A stretch of 64,000 bases of DNA from Paenibacillus sp. CF384 (GCF_900106745.1 NZ_FNNV01000003.1:186001-250000), one strand, 5' to 3'. Counted from the first letter of the stretch, positions 47,062 to 56,099 are shown. Made by a program: numbers and translations. Notes: a model not told the origin generated them from the sequence alone.

Positions 47062-47087
47062 GAGCGGTCCGACTAGTCGGACCGCTC
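47062..47087. terminator. Bidirectional terminator between floT and rpsD
   Basis: A perfect 26-base palindrome (GAGCGGTCCGACT and its complement) with an A tract on the left and a T-rich stretch on the right. Confidence 0.9.
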
Positions 47088-47093
47088 GATTTA

Positions 47094-47693
47094 TTAACGG
47101 CTGTAGAACTCGACGATTTGTTTCTCGTCGATCTCTTGTGGAAGTTCAGCGCGCTCAGGAAGACGAAGGAATTTACCTTCAACAGCGCCTTCGTTGAACT
47201 CAAGGTAGTTCGGTAGGAAGTTACGTCCTGCCAAAGCTTCTTTGATGGATTTCATTGTACGGCTGCGCTCGCGAAGACCGATAACATCGCCAAGCGAAAC
47301 TGTGTAAGAAGCGATATCGACTTTCTTACCGTTTACAGTTACGTGACCGTGGGATACAAGCTGACGAGCTCCTGCACGGGAGTTCGCGAAACCAAGACGG
47401 TAAACCAGGTTGTCCAGACGGCTCTCAAGAAGCGCCATGAAGTTTTCACCGGCAATACCTTTTTGTTTCGAAGCTTTGTCAAACAAGTTGCGGAATTGTT
47501 TTTCGTTCATTCCGTACATGTGACGAAGCTTTTGTTTTTCTTGCAATTGAATACCGTATCCGCTCATTTTCTTGCGTTGACCTGGACCGTGTTGGCCTGG
47601 TGGGAATGCGCGTTTCAATTCTTTACCTGTACCGCTCAGGGAAATGCCGAGGCGACGGCTAAGTTTAAATTTAGGACCTGTATATCTTGACAT
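47094..47693 (-). CDS. rpsD: 30S ribosomal protein S4
   Basis: A 199-residue primary rRNA-binding protein of the small subunit. It begins [19 protein letters not shown] and contains the S4 RNA-binding domain with [17 protein letters not shown]. In Bacillus S4 represses its own mRNA. AAGGAG precedes the ATG. Length is normal for the zinc-free type. Confidence 0.97.
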   Translation of the reverse strand: MSRYTGPKFKLSRRLGISLSGTGKELKRAFPPGQHGPGQRKKMSGYGIQLQEKQKLRHMYGMNEKQFRNLFDKASKQKGIAGENFMALLESRLDNLVYRLGFANSRAGARQLVSHGHVTVNGKKVDIASYTVSLGDVIGLRERSRTMKSIKEALAGRNFLPNYLEFNEGAVEGKFLRLPERAELPQEIDEKQIVEFYSR

Positions 47694-47861
47694 GTGTCGT
47701 AAAACTCCTTCTTCAAATGGGATGTTTGAAATGGGTGTTTCGCCGAGTGCTGTCTACGCTGCATTGTGTAAACAATGAAGTCCTAACAGGTATGTTCAGC
47801 CGCAGACCTGTTAGCGACAGTCTCTTGAGGGTGACACAAAACCGTTCCCATGTATTCAACT
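47694..47861 (-). ncRNA. Structured rpsD leader, probable S4 autoregulatory RNA
   Basis: About 168 transcribed bases precede rpsD. They hold hairpins TAACAGGT/ACCTGTTA (47784-47791 with 47806-47813) and CATTGT/ACAATG (47762-47777) and end at the ribosome site. Monocistronic rpsD leaders in Bacillota bind S4 to block translation; the match is by position and structure, not by a covariance model. Confidence 0.6.
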
Positions 47862-47867
47862 ATAAAT

Positions 47868-47895
47868 ATTATATAAGTTGAGCGGCGAATGTCAA
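47868..47895 (-). promoter_or_regulatory. Promoter of rpsD
   Basis: On the minus strand TTGACA (47890-47895), 16 bases, TATAAT (47868-47873). The gap 47896-48078 before the next gene shows no other clear signal. Confidence 0.85.
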
Positions 47896-48078
47896 GTAAA
47901 TTGGATTAGAAAAGCGCTAGGGAATTTCAAGAATCGCACCATGAATAATAGCTGTATCGCAGGACCTATTTATCTAGTGCCAAAAGTCGTGCATTTCAAT
48001 AATGAATCAAGTATAGTTGTAGAATAGTAGAGACAAATTTCAACATGGAAATCGAATATGGAATGAGGTGATGCTGCG

Positions 48079-49941
48079 GTGAAATCCATCAATTCCGATT
48101 GGGTGAAGAATGCAAACAATATGGCCGACATTCGCTTGAATACGCAGCAGCCTATATCATCCTTTCCTTCAGGTGATATCCATGATAGCAGCGATTCAAC
48201 AATCATCTCCCTATTCAAGGAAAGCTTCCAACTCTGGTTGGAGGAAGCACAGGCAATGAAATCGCCTTTGCTTCAGTATGAGCTTGCATTATTTAGTGCT
48301 GCCGGACAAGTTATTGCACAATATGGGCAAGTGTCTGGAGCAGCGGCCGTTTCGAATCGAATTGAGGTTCCGTTACTTGATCGTTCGATTGAGCCGCAGC
48401 GTATTGCTAGTTTAGTGCTCATTAGAGGTGAAAGCAGTGAAGAGGTTCAATCTCTGCTGCAGACGACCGCGCTATTGATCCGTCAAATGTTCTACCACCG
48501 TTTCGATGTCAGGGTCGTTCGGGATTTGCATAACAGGCAGAAGCTAAGCGAAAAGGAAGCCAGGCATCAAGATACGATGTTTAATGTGGCGAAGAGGCTG
48601 CATGATCAAAACGACGTTTCGATGGTGCTTCAGGTGTTGCTGCAGGATATGGCTGAGCTGTATCCGCTTGCAGATGTGAATTTGTATTTATCGCAAGACC
48701 ATGTCAATAACGATCCGCGGGTCAAACCGCTTATGCTTAGGCATAGCACGGAAGATATTTATGCCAGATCGTTTCTTTCCGGGCAGCCGATTGTGAACTC
48801 TGAGGAGAACAGTACGAGAGTAGCGATCCCAATGAGCGGCAAACAAGCCGTTTACGGTGTTCTTAGCTTAGTGATGGCAACTGCGCATTGGGAAGATGCC
48901 GAGATTCGAGCGCTTGTCATGCTTGCAGATACGGCAGGCTCCGCTTTTGAGAATGCCAAGCTCTTCGAGCAATCCAATTTGTTAATCAGCGAATTGCAGC
49001 TCATTAATGAATTAGCGAAACGACTTAATCAATCGCTTCGTCTCAACGAAGTATTCGATTATGCGATGACGGAGCTGCTCCATATTTTCAAAGCCGATTA
49101 CTGCCATCTGATTCAATTGACAACGGAAAACCCGAATTTTCAAATTGCAGCGAGCAATTTGCCAAATGCGGTCGGAGAGAAGTGTTCCACAGATTACGGC
49201 TTCTGCGGAATAATCCATAGCACCAAAGAGCCGCTTATCATCTCGGACTACTTGGCCACGCGAGTGGTAGATTCCAAACTAATGGACGAAACAGGTTCCA
49301 GATCGCTAATTGCCGCACCGGTTATGTCCGGTCCAGAGCTATTTGGTGTGATCATGGTTTCGGACAAGAGCGCTAACTATTTCTCTTACGAGAACTACAA
49401 GCTGCTGCAGGTGCTGACGACCCACATCGGTCTGGCGATTTCGAATGCATCCTTGCATGCCGAAGTGAGACGGATGGTCATTACGGATAACTTAACCGGG
49501 CTGTACGCCCGAAATTATTTGAATGAGCAGATTCAATCTCGCCAGCGGAAAGACCCTTGCGGGTCGCTCGTCTTGGTGGATATCGATCATTTCAAGAAAG
49601 TGAACGACACTTACGGGCATCTCGTTGGAGACAGCATTCTCGTTATCGTAAGTGAAGTGATTCGCTCCTGTATTCGTGACAGCGATATTGCTGCAAGATG
49701 GGGCGGGGAGGAGCTTGCCGTATATTTGCCGCAAATCAGATCGATGCAAGCTTACCGAATCGCAGAGCGTATCCGCAATACGGTGGAAGAGCATACAGAG
49801 CCGAAGGTGACCGTATCCTGCGGATTATCGGAGTGGACCTTCGAGGAAGAGAAAATCAGCGTCGAATCCCTATTTAATCGGGCAGATATGGCGCTGTATG
49901 AGGCGAAGAAGAATGGGCGTAATCGCATCGTGATCGGATAG
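48079..49941 (+). CDS. GAF-domain diguanylate cyclase
   Basis: A 620-residue signalling protein. Two GAF-like regions are likely (about residues 160-300 and 310-460), followed by a C-terminal GGDEF domain with the active GGEEL at residues 542-546 and an RDSD (RxxD) inhibitory site eight residues earlier. It should make cyclic di-GMP from GTP. No membrane segment is seen. GTG 48079 has GAGGTG eight bases upstream. The signal sensed by the GAF regions is unknown. Confidence 0.9.
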   Translation: MKSINSDWVKNANNMADIRLNTQQPISSFPSGDIHDSSDSTIISLFKESFQLWLEEAQAMKSPLLQYELALFSAAGQVIAQYGQVSGAAAVSNRIEVPLLDRSIEPQRIASLVLIRGESSEEVQSLLQTTALLIRQMFYHRFDVRVVRDLHNRQKLSEKEARHQDTMFNVAKRLHDQNDVSMVLQVLLQDMAELYPLADVNLYLSQDHVNNDPRVKPLMLRHSTEDIYARSFLSGQPIVNSEENSTRVAIPMSGKQAVYGVLSLVMATAHWEDAEIRALVMLADTAGSAFENAKLFEQSNLLISELQLINELAKRLNQSLRLNEVFDYAMTELLHIFKADYCHLIQLTTENPNFQIAASNLPNAVGEKCSTDYGFCGIIHSTKEPLIISDYLATRVVDSKLMDETGSRSLIAAPVMSGPELFGVIMVSDKSANYFSYENYKLLQVLTTHIGLAISNASLHAEVRRMVITDNLTGLYARNYLNEQIQSRQRKDPCGSLVLVDIDHFKKVNDTYGHLVGDSILVIVSEVIRSCIRDSDIAARWGGEELAVYLPQIRSMQAYRIAERIRNTVEEHTEPKVTVSCGLSEWTFEEEKISVESLFNRADMALYEAKKNGRNRIVIG

Positions 49942-49958
49942 CAGTGGTTTATGAATGA

Positions 49959-49990
49959 AACGGCGGCAGCTTTAAGGGCAGCCGTTTTTT
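49959..49990 (+). terminator. Terminator after the GGDEF gene
   Basis: Stem AACGGC/GCCGTT (49959-49964, 49981-49986), extended inside by short G-C pairs, and a run of seven T. Confidence 0.75.
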
Positions 49991-50071
49991 TGTTGTTTCG
50001 TTACATAAAGACAAGCGATGCAACAGACGATAAGCGAGATAGGCAGAACGGATGGGCTGGAGGCGAATCGC

Positions 50072-50809
50072 ATGAACGTATTGAAATGGTCGACCTGTTG
50101 TGTAATCATGCTTACGGTAATCGGCTGCAATTCAGCAGTAGACAATAAATCGCCGGGAGAGCTGCTTTCCTTATCCGTATCAGGCTTGTCAGGCGTTGAC
50201 CAGTATGCTTTTAGAGGGGATACGGGTATCGGTCTTACCGGCGTATCTCCGATAAAGGCGATGTCGTTTCAAGGAACGGTTGAGAATCATAACAATGTGT
50301 TGGTGAAAGCAACCAATCCGAATTCGCTTGGCGGCTCGATTCATCCCCTTGAGTATCTCAGAGAGGTGGAAAACAGTGCTCAGTCTACGGAATTAGTACC
50401 CTCAGAGTCCGGAAATCGAACTGCGGTATTACGCATTACTTCTAACGAGGCGAAAGCGAAAGCGACATGGGTACAAACACTTCGAGATGAATTTAGCGTC
50501 CTTGAGAAGAAAGTGCCTGCGGCTTCTTCATCCAAGAATAAGATGCAGAGCAAACGTGCATCAGGATCTGTCGGTTCGCTTGAAAGAGAGTGGAATGAGG
50601 AGCTTAGCCGTTCCAAAGCACAGCTCGAAGCGATGCTGTCCACGCTTCGCGTGCAATCCAGCTGTCGAATGATCATCGACCGCAAGAAGCTGCTGCCAAT
50701 TCAACTAGAGGAGAAAACGACGCTGCAGTACAAAGCGGAAGGGCAGGATCGGAAGGAGCTGCGAGTGACCAAGATTGTCTTTACGCGGCTAGGAGGCGGA
50801 CAATTGTAG
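50072..50809 (+). CDS. Hypothetical lipoprotein
   Basis: A 245-residue exported protein. The signal peptide ends in the lipobox VIGC, followed by a Ser/Asn-rich region, so it should be lipid-anchored on the outer membrane face. The central part is beta-rich, and residues 140-200 form a charged helix (WNEELSRSKAQLEAMLSTLR). I recognise no family. ATG 50072 has GGAGGCG upstream; the ORF extends back to 50018 without support. Confidence 0.72.
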   Translation: MNVLKWSTCCVIMLTVIGCNSAVDNKSPGELLSLSVSGLSGVDQYAFRGDTGIGLTGVSPIKAMSFQGTVENHNNVLVKATNPNSLGGSIHPLEYLREVENSAQSTELVPSESGNRTAVLRITSNEAKAKATWVQTLRDEFSVLEKKVPAASSSKNKMQSKRASGSVGSLEREWNEELSRSKAQLEAMLSTLRVQSSCRMIIDRKKLLPIQLEEKTTLQYKAEGQDRKELRVTKIVFTRLGGGQL

Positions 50810-50877
50810 CTTCGTGCATCGGCGCTTGAAAAATGGTAGGATAGGTAATGAATTTATTAATTGGAGGTTATTGAACA

Positions 50878-51993
50878 ATGCGTGATCCTCGTATGCAGAA
50901 GCTTGCAGCAAATTTAGTGGGATACTCCATCGACGTACAACCCGGAGAGAACGTCCTTATCGATATGATTGGATCGGAGCGAGAGCTTGCGAAATGCATC
51001 ATCGAAGAAGTGGCTAAGAAAGGCGGCCGTCCCTTCGTAGAGACCAGCGACCGTTCCGTATTGCGTTCGATGCTGATGAATGCAACCGAAGAGCAAATTA
51101 AACTTTGGGCTTCCTTTGACTTGAAACGGATGGAAGCGATGGATGGATACATAGCTATTCGCTCTGGCGAGAACATTAACTCCCTTGCCGATGTGCCAAG
51201 CGACAAGATGAATTTGTATGAAAAATATTACCGTCATCCGATCCACTCCGAAGAGCGCGTAAAGCGTACAAAGTGGGTTGTTCTGCGTTACCCGAACGAT
51301 TCCATGGCGCAATTGGCAAACATGAGCACAGAAGCGTTCGAGGACTTCTATTTTAACGTGTGTAATCTTGATTATGCGAAAATGGATAAGGCGATGGACC
51401 CGCTCGAAGAGCTGATGAAGAAAACCGACCGCGTTCGAATCGTTGCCCCCGGAACGGATCTGACGTTCTCGATTAAAGGAATCGGTGCCGAGAAATGTTC
51501 CGGTCAGAAGAACATTCCGGATGGTGAAGTGTTCAGCTGCCCGATTCGCGAATCCGTTCAAGGTACGATCACGTACAACACGCCATCGGTGTATTCCGGC
51601 ACAACGTTCGAGAACATTAAGTTCACGTTCAAAGACGGTAAAATCGTTGAGGCGACAAGCAATAATACCGAGAAGCTGAATGAAATCCTGGACATGGATG
51701 AAGGTGCCCGTTACATTGGCGAATTCAGCCTTGGCTTTAACCCGTACATCCTGCATCCGATGAAAGATATCTTGTTCGATGAGAAAATCGCAGGCAGCCT
51801 GCACTTTACACCGGGGCAAGCTTACGAGGAAACCGATAACGGCAACCGTTCCGCTGTTCACTGGGATCTTGTCCTTATTCAAAGACCGGAGTACGGCGGC
51901 GGAGAAGTGTATTTCGACGATCGTTTGATCCGTAAGGATGGACTTTTTGTCATTCCTGAACTCGAAGGCCTGAATCCGGAGAACTTGAAGTAA
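50878..51993 (+). CDS. M29 family aminopeptidase
   Basis: A 371-residue thermophilic-type aminopeptidase (AmpS/PepS/AmpII family). It has the N-terminal NLVGYSIDVQPGENVLID, the metal-binding Glu in PDGEVFSCPI, and C-terminal HWDLVL (the metal His and Asp) with YFDDRLIRKDG. It removes N-terminal residues from peptides using two metal ions in the cytosol. GGAGG precedes the ATG. Confidence 0.92.
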   Translation: MRDPRMQKLAANLVGYSIDVQPGENVLIDMIGSERELAKCIIEEVAKKGGRPFVETSDRSVLRSMLMNATEEQIKLWASFDLKRMEAMDGYIAIRSGENINSLADVPSDKMNLYEKYYRHPIHSEERVKRTKWVVLRYPNDSMAQLANMSTEAFEDFYFNVCNLDYAKMDKAMDPLEELMKKTDRVRIVAPGTDLTFSIKGIGAEKCSGQKNIPDGEVFSCPIRESVQGTITYNTPSVYSGTTFENIKFTFKDGKIVEATSNNTEKLNEILDMDEGARYIGEFSLGFNPYILHPMKDILFDEKIAGSLHFTPGQAYEETDNGNRSAVHWDLVLIQRPEYGGGEVYFDDRLIRKDGLFVIPELEGLNPENLK

Positions 51994-52071
51994 AATTACC
52001 TTGAAGGAATGCAAGAATCGGGTTATGATGAATGAAGCTACCGCAAGTAACTAAATTATGGAGGGATTCCC

Positions 52072-52311
52072 ATGTCCAATAACGCGGCAATCGTAGATAT
52101 TTCGCAAACGGCTAACAAATTCCAATCGTCCATTGTACTCCAAGCTGAGAATAAATACATTGACGTTAAGAGCATTCTCGGTCTATTCACGACATTGGTC
52201 GGCGGACATTCCTACGAGCTACACGTCCACGGTGCTGACGCTGATGAAGCGAAAGCGGCACTGGCAGCAGTATTCGAGAAACATAATCTTAAAGTAAATG
52301 TAGTTGAATAG
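52072..52311 (+). CDS. HPr-like protein lacking the His15 region
   Basis: A 79-residue protein that aligns with the second part of HPr/Crh: DVKSILGLFTTL matches the Ser46 region (the Ser is residue 34), and the end GADADEAKAALAAVFEKH matches the HPr C-terminal helix. The first strand and the phosphohistidine loop (HARPA in HPr) are missing. A stop codon lies 24 bases before the ATG, so there is no hidden upstream part. GGAGGGA precedes the ATG. It may be a CcpA co-effector or regulatory paralogue rather than a phosphocarrier. Confidence 0.8.
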   Translation: MSNNAAIVDISQTANKFQSSIVLQAENKYIDVKSILGLFTTLVGGHSYELHVHGADADEAKAALAAVFEKHNLKVNVVE

Positions 52312-52331
52312 CAGTTTATCATCATCACATA

Positions 52332-52367
52332 AAGCGCCTCACCGAGATATCGGTGGGGCGCTTATTG
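52332..52367 (+). terminator. Terminator after the HPr-like gene
   Basis: Stem AAGCGCCTCACCG/CGGTGGGGCGCTT (52332-52344, 52351-52363; one G-T pair) and a T-rich tail. Confidence 0.85.
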
Positions 52368-52375
52368 TTTTGACC

Positions 52376-52404
52376 TTGTACATTCCGTTGTTTTCGACTA
52401 ATAT
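52376..52404 (+). promoter_or_regulatory. Promoter of ylaN
   Basis: TTGTAC (52376-52381), 17 bases, TAATAT (52399-52404). Confidence 0.5.
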
Positions 52405-52450
52405 AAAGAATAGATAAATGGATTAGTATCACGCATTAAGGAGGAGTACG

Positions 52451-52732
52451 ATGTCTTCATCCGATGTTCTTATTCATCTGCATCAAAAAGCGCTCAACCT
52501 CCTTCACGAGGATGCCACTAAAATCGAAAAGTTGATCGAAGTGCAAATGGAAAATTTGGCGACGAGAAAATGTCCGCTTTATGAAGAAGTATTGGACACT
52601 CAAATATACGGCTTTTCCAGAGAAATCGATTTTGCGATTCGTGCAGGACTTGTCGGCGAAGCTGTCGGCAAAGAAATCATCAACAAATTAGAAAGAAATT
52701 TAGCGCAGCTGTATGAAGCGTTAAACGGGTAG
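52451..52732 (+). CDS. ylaN: YlaN family protein (DUF1507)
   Basis: A 93-residue helical protein with the highly conserved KCPLYEEVLDTQIYGFSREIDFAI block of YlaN. In Bacillus and Staphylococcus YlaN is linked to iron homeostasis through Fur. AGGAG precedes the ATG. In B. subtilis ylaN neighbours ftsW; here ftsW is 1.9 kb away. Confidence 0.93.
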   Translation: MSSSDVLIHLHQKALNLLHEDATKIEKLIEVQMENLATRKCPLYEEVLDTQIYGFSREIDFAIRAGLVGEAVGKEIINKLERNLAQLYEALNG

Positions 52733-52761
52733 CCGCGATTTATCGCAGCTGCTCTTTTTTT
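52731..52761 (+). terminator. Hairpin at the ylaN stop codon
   Basis: AGCCGCGAT pairs with ATCGCAGCT (52731-52739, 52742-52750; one mismatch) and is followed by a T run. Confidence 0.6.
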
Positions 52762-52771
52762 ATGGCCATAT

Positions 52772-52804
52772 AAAGACGCTCCGTCAACTGACGGAGCGTC
52801 TTTT
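52772..52804. terminator. Bidirectional terminator between ylaN and cax
   Basis: A perfect 15-base stem (52772-52786 with 52789-52803) with a two-base loop; T run on the right, A/T-rich left side. Confidence 0.9.
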
Positions 52805-52814
52805 GTGTTGTAAG

Positions 52815-53876
52815 TTAGACGAGGTAGAAGGAAATACCCAGAATGATGTACACGATCAACAGCAATGCACCTTCATACCAATTTGTCTGCCCGTCCTTCG
52901 AGATGGACTTGGCAATGAAGACAGACACGGCAATGGCTGTAAGCTCGATTGGCGTGAACACGATATCCATCGTAGGGCCAAACAGCGTACTGACCAGGAT
53001 CAGAACCGGGGCAACAAACAAGGCGATCTGCAGGCTGCTGCCGACTGCAATTTCTACTGCTGCGCCGATTTTGTTCTTCATGGCGAGCATGACGGCTGCA
53101 CTATGTTCTGCTGCGTTACCTACGATTGCAATCAGGAAGGCACCGACAAACACTTCAGAGAAGCCGAAATCAGCTGTAAACGTATGTAAGGTGCTGACGA
53201 GCCATTCGCTGACGAAAGCCGTCATAACGGTCGCTAGGATGAGGAAGAGGACGGACGTATTTTTGGACCAAGCGGCTTCTTCACCGTGATCAGGTGTCGT
53301 TTCTTCGACATCTTCAAGAATGTCCTTATGCGTGATCATGGAGAAAATGAGCCAAAGCACATAGGCGACAATAAGAATAATCGCGATCGTGATGCTGAGG
53401 AATCTGGTGTTCGCCACTGAGAAATGCTGATTCGTGATAAAGATAGCAGGAATGGCAAGCGCGATGACAGCCAGAATCATAAGGGAGGAGTTGTGGCTGG
53501 CAAGCTGCACGTTGAATTTCTGTTCTTTGTACTTTAAGCCGCCGAGCAGAACGCTGGCACCTAGTACGAGCAGAAGGTTACCGATTATGGAACCGGTGAT
53601 GCTGGCCTTTACCATATCGAATAGGCCTTCGCGAACAAGGAAGATGGCAATAATCAATTCTGCCGCATTTCCGAAGGTAGCATTCAGAAATCCACCAAGC
53701 CGCTGACCGGCATAGTGAGCGACGCTCTCGGTAGCTTTTCCCAGAAAGCCGGCTACAAACAAGATGGCGACCGCTGAAATAATGAATTCAATGGTCGTGC
53801 CGAAATGAGCATAATGACTAATTCCGCTGAGTACAAACAAACCGATAAGCAATGTAAAAAACAATTTCTGATTCAC
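52815..53876 (-). CDS. cax: Calcium/proton exchanger (Cax/ChaA family)
   Basis: A 353-residue membrane antiporter with about 11 helices. Two inverted repeats carry the ion-binding motifs GNAAELI (first half) and GNAAEHS (second half). An acidic loop DVEETTPDHGEE lies between them. It exchanges cytosolic Ca2+ for H+. AGGTGCC is near the ATG. The minus-strand promoter is TTTACA-N17-TATAGT. Confidence 0.93.
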   Translation of the reverse strand: MNQKLFFTLLIGLFVLSGISHYAHFGTTIEFIISAVAILFVAGFLGKATESVAHYAGQRLGGFLNATFGNAAELIIAIFLVREGLFDMVKASITGSIIGNLLLVLGASVLLGGLKYKEQKFNVQLASHNSSLMILAVIALAIPAIFITNQHFSVANTRFLSITIAIILIVAYVLWLIFSMITHKDILEDVEETTPDHGEEAAWSKNTSVLFLILATVMTAFVSEWLVSTLHTFTADFGFSEVFVGAFLIAIVGNAAEHSAAVMLAMKNKIGAAVEIAVGSSLQIALFVAPVLILVSTLFGPTMDIVFTPIELTAIAVSVFIAKSISKDGQTNWYEGALLLIVYIILGISFYLV

Positions 53877-53924
53877 AGTTAAGGCACCTCGTTTGTCAAT
53901 TGGTAATATTGGAAATCTGTTAAC

Positions 53925-53953
53925 ACTATAGCTGAAAACGGCGAATGTGTAAA
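53925..53953 (-). promoter_or_regulatory. Promoter of cax
   Basis: On the minus strand TTTACA (53948-53953), 17 bases, TATAGT (53925-53930). Confidence 0.6.
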
Positions 53954-54075
53954 CTTGGTAATCGACAACATTCTAATAAAGTTGACAATTTTACGGGAAG
54001 CGTTTAATCGTTATTCTCGCGTAAAGCCGGAGGAATATTCATCGCTGTTATTTTGCGACTCACAAAGTAATTGCC

Positions 54076-54104
54076 TTGCTTCGTATCTGCCATTCCATTA
54101 CAAT
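54076..54104 (+). promoter_or_regulatory. Promoter of the Asp23 gene
   Basis: TTGCTT (54076-54081), 17 bases, TACAAT (54099-54104), ending about 30 bases before the start codon. Confidence 0.6.
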
Positions 54105-54135
54105 GGAAACATAAGGTGAACGAGGAGTGAGTGGC

Positions 54136-54513
54136 ATGACAGAAGAACTTCAAACCGGCATCATACGTATATCAGACGACGTGGTCGCCACCATCGCGGG
54201 ACTGGCTGCACTTGAGACTCCGGGCATTGCTGCGATGTCGGGAGGTATTTCCGAAGGGCTGGCGAAACGCCTAAGCGGGAAGAACGCACAAAAAGGCGTA
54301 TCGGTCGAAGTCGGCCAGTTGGAAGCCGCGATCGATTTAAGAATTATCGTGAAATACGGTATACCGATTCAAGAGGTTTGCCGTCAACTGCAGGAGAATG
54401 TCCGCGAAACGGTTGCGAACATGACAGGACTTCATGTCGTTGAAGTGAACATCAAGGTTGAAGGTGTTGCATTCAAGGAAGAAGAAGTCGAGGAGCTTGC
54501 GAGGCTGAAATAG
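54136..54513 (+). CDS. Asp23/Gls24 family envelope stress protein
   Basis: A 125-residue protein of the Asp23 family. It starts TEELQTGIIRISDDVVATIAGLAALETPGI and ends VVEVNIKVEGVAF, the conserved family ends. Members (AmaP/Asp23, YloU, YqhY) work at or near the membrane in envelope or lipid homeostasis. ATG 54136 has GAGGAGTG upstream. It is a single gene here. Confidence 0.9.
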   Translation: MTEELQTGIIRISDDVVATIAGLAALETPGIAAMSGGISEGLAKRLSGKNAQKGVSVEVGQLEAAIDLRIIVKYGIPIQEVCRQLQENVRETVANMTGLHVVEVNIKVEGVAFKEEEVEELARLK

Positions 54514-54528
54514 CGAATGTGAAACAAG

Positions 54529-54556
54529 AAAGGCATGCCCCGGGGGCATGCCTTTT
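54529..54556. terminator. Bidirectional terminator between the Asp23 gene and ftsW
   Basis: Stem AAAGGCATGCCC/GGGCATGCCTTT (54529-54540, 54544-54555) with T run. Confidence 0.88.
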
Positions 54557-54560
54557 TGGT

Positions 54561-55748
54561 TTATCGATTGCGATGCAATTGCTGCGGCTTATCCGGCTTA
54601 TTGTACTCTCGTGAGATACTTAGCAGTATGCCCATGCTAAGCAACGAAACAATGAGGGATGAGCCTCCATGGCTGACAAACGGCAGTGTTACACCTGTTA
54701 TCGGTATTGCGCCTGTCACACCGCCGATGTTGACGAGTGTCTGAACGGCGAACAACCCGACGATGCCGACCCCCACGATGGTACCATAGCTATCCGGACA
54801 TCGAACAGCAACGAGTAACCCTCGCCAGAGGAAAAATAAATAGAAAAGCAAGAAGAGCAAACTTCCGATAAAGCCGAATTCTTCAGCGATGATGGAGAAG
54901 ATAAAGTCGCTGTAAGGATAGGGCAAATATTTGAGCTTCTGTACGCTGTGCCCGAAGCCTGCGCCGGTAATGCCGCCGTGCCCAAGCGCTTGCAGAGAGC
55001 GCGATAAGTGAAAGGTGCTGTCCTGTTCATCCGATAACGGATCCATAAACGCCGTGAAGCGGTTGATACGGTACTGCCAGTTATCATGATTAGTCATAAT
55101 GGAGATACTGGCCCAGGATGCGACAACGGAACTAATAATGATGCCTGCGAGGAATAATTGCTTCAAGTTGGCTCCGCCGGCAACGATGATAATGATCGAG
55201 CATGCACCGATAACGATACAAGCACCTAAATCGGGCTGCATCATAATAATTATACAAATGACTCCGATAATGGTGAAAACCGGGACAAGCCCTTTTTTGA
55301 AATCTCTAAACTTCTCGCCTTTCTTGGCAATCAGTGAGCCTAAATAAAGGATGAGACCCAGCTTGACGAATTCGGTAGGCTGAATGCCGATCGGCCCGAT
55401 GTAGAGCCAGCTTTGAGCACCGTTTAATTCTTTGCCTATGAAAGGGACCAGAATGAGCGTAATCATAACGGGGATGAAGTAGAGGATGAAGCCTTTTTTG
55501 AACACGGTATAGGGGATGTTCATGACTACGAACATCGAGATCGTGCCTAAGACGGCCCACATCAGCTGTCGCTTCGTATAATACAAAGCGTCAAAATTCG
55601 AAGTCTTCGAAATAACTGCCGTGTTGGAGCTTGCACTGAACACCATAACAAGACCAAAGCCGACTAGCAGCAGCGTGAGTACAAGAAGTAAGAAATCCGG
55701 CCTGCCGCGCAGGCCGATTGTCTTTGTTTTCGTTGTTTGTGGCTTCAT
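54561..55748 (-). CDS. ftsW: FtsW-type peptidoglycan polymerase (SEDS family)
   Basis: A 395-residue SEDS protein with ten predicted membrane helices. Motifs include GAQSWLYIGPIGIQPTEFVKLG, MMQPDLGA and the C-terminal TLPFVSHGGSSL. It polymerises lipid II at the division septum with a class B PBP. A RodA or SpoVE assignment is possible, but the position near ylaN matches B. subtilis ftsW. It starts six bases after the yugN-like gene. Confidence 0.9.
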   Translation of the reverse strand: MKPQTTKTKTIGLRGRPDFLLLVLTLLLVGFGLVMVFSASSNTAVISKTSNFDALYYTKRQLMWAVLGTISMFVVMNIPYTVFKKGFILYFIPVMITLILVPFIGKELNGAQSWLYIGPIGIQPTEFVKLGLILYLGSLIAKKGEKFRDFKKGLVPVFTIIGVICIIIMMQPDLGACIVIGACSIIIIVAGGANLKQLFLAGIIISSVVASWASISIMTNHDNWQYRINRFTAFMDPLSDEQDSTFHLSRSLQALGHGGITGAGFGHSVQKLKYLPYPYSDFIFSIIAEEFGFIGSLLFLLFYLFFLWRGLLVAVRCPDSYGTIVGVGIVGLFAVQTLVNIGGVTGAIPITGVTLPFVSHGGSSLIVSLLSMGILLSISREYNKPDKPQQLHRNR

Positions 55749-55754
55749 AGCCAG

Positions 55755-56099
55755 CTAGGCAAGCAATTTCTTCAATTCTTGGAGACGCTGAGTTGCCGCA
55801 TTCAGAATCGGCTGTGGTACAGGCGATTCATAGTCTAGACCATGCGGGAACGTAGCTCGTCCGATATAAACGGATTCCACTTGCAGCACAGCGTGAGAGG
55901 ATTCCAGCTTACCTTCAATTGCGCGGACATTGAAGCGCAGGAAGTATTCTTCACGATTTGTGCGGTCTTCCAGCTTCAGATCGTACGTAGCGCGGTAATA
56001 TTCCCATTGCCAGCGAACGAAGCCGAGCTTCTCCGCTGACTCGTCAAGGTGCGCGAGTTCGCTAGTCATGCCGTTCAGGCCTGTATTCTCAATAATCAT
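55755..56099 (-). CDS. yugN: YugN family protein
   Basis: A 114-residue protein starting MIIENTGLNGMTSELAHLDESA with YRATYDLKLEDR and YFLRFNVRAIEGKLE, the YugN-like family. Its function is unknown. ATG 56099 has GGAGG 11 bases upstream; the frame reaches back to a TTG inside that site. It lies upstream of ftsW on the same strand. Confidence 0.85.
   Translation of the reverse strand: MIIENTGLNGMTSELAHLDESAEKLGFVRWQWEYYRATYDLKLEDRTNREEYFLRFNVRAIEGKLESSHAVLQVESVYIGRATFPHGLDYESPVPQPILNAATQRLQELKKLLA

Noticed and set aside
50914-52014. 366-codon frame antisense to the M29 aminopeptidase
   Set aside because: Complete overlap with a conserved gene and no recognisable domain.
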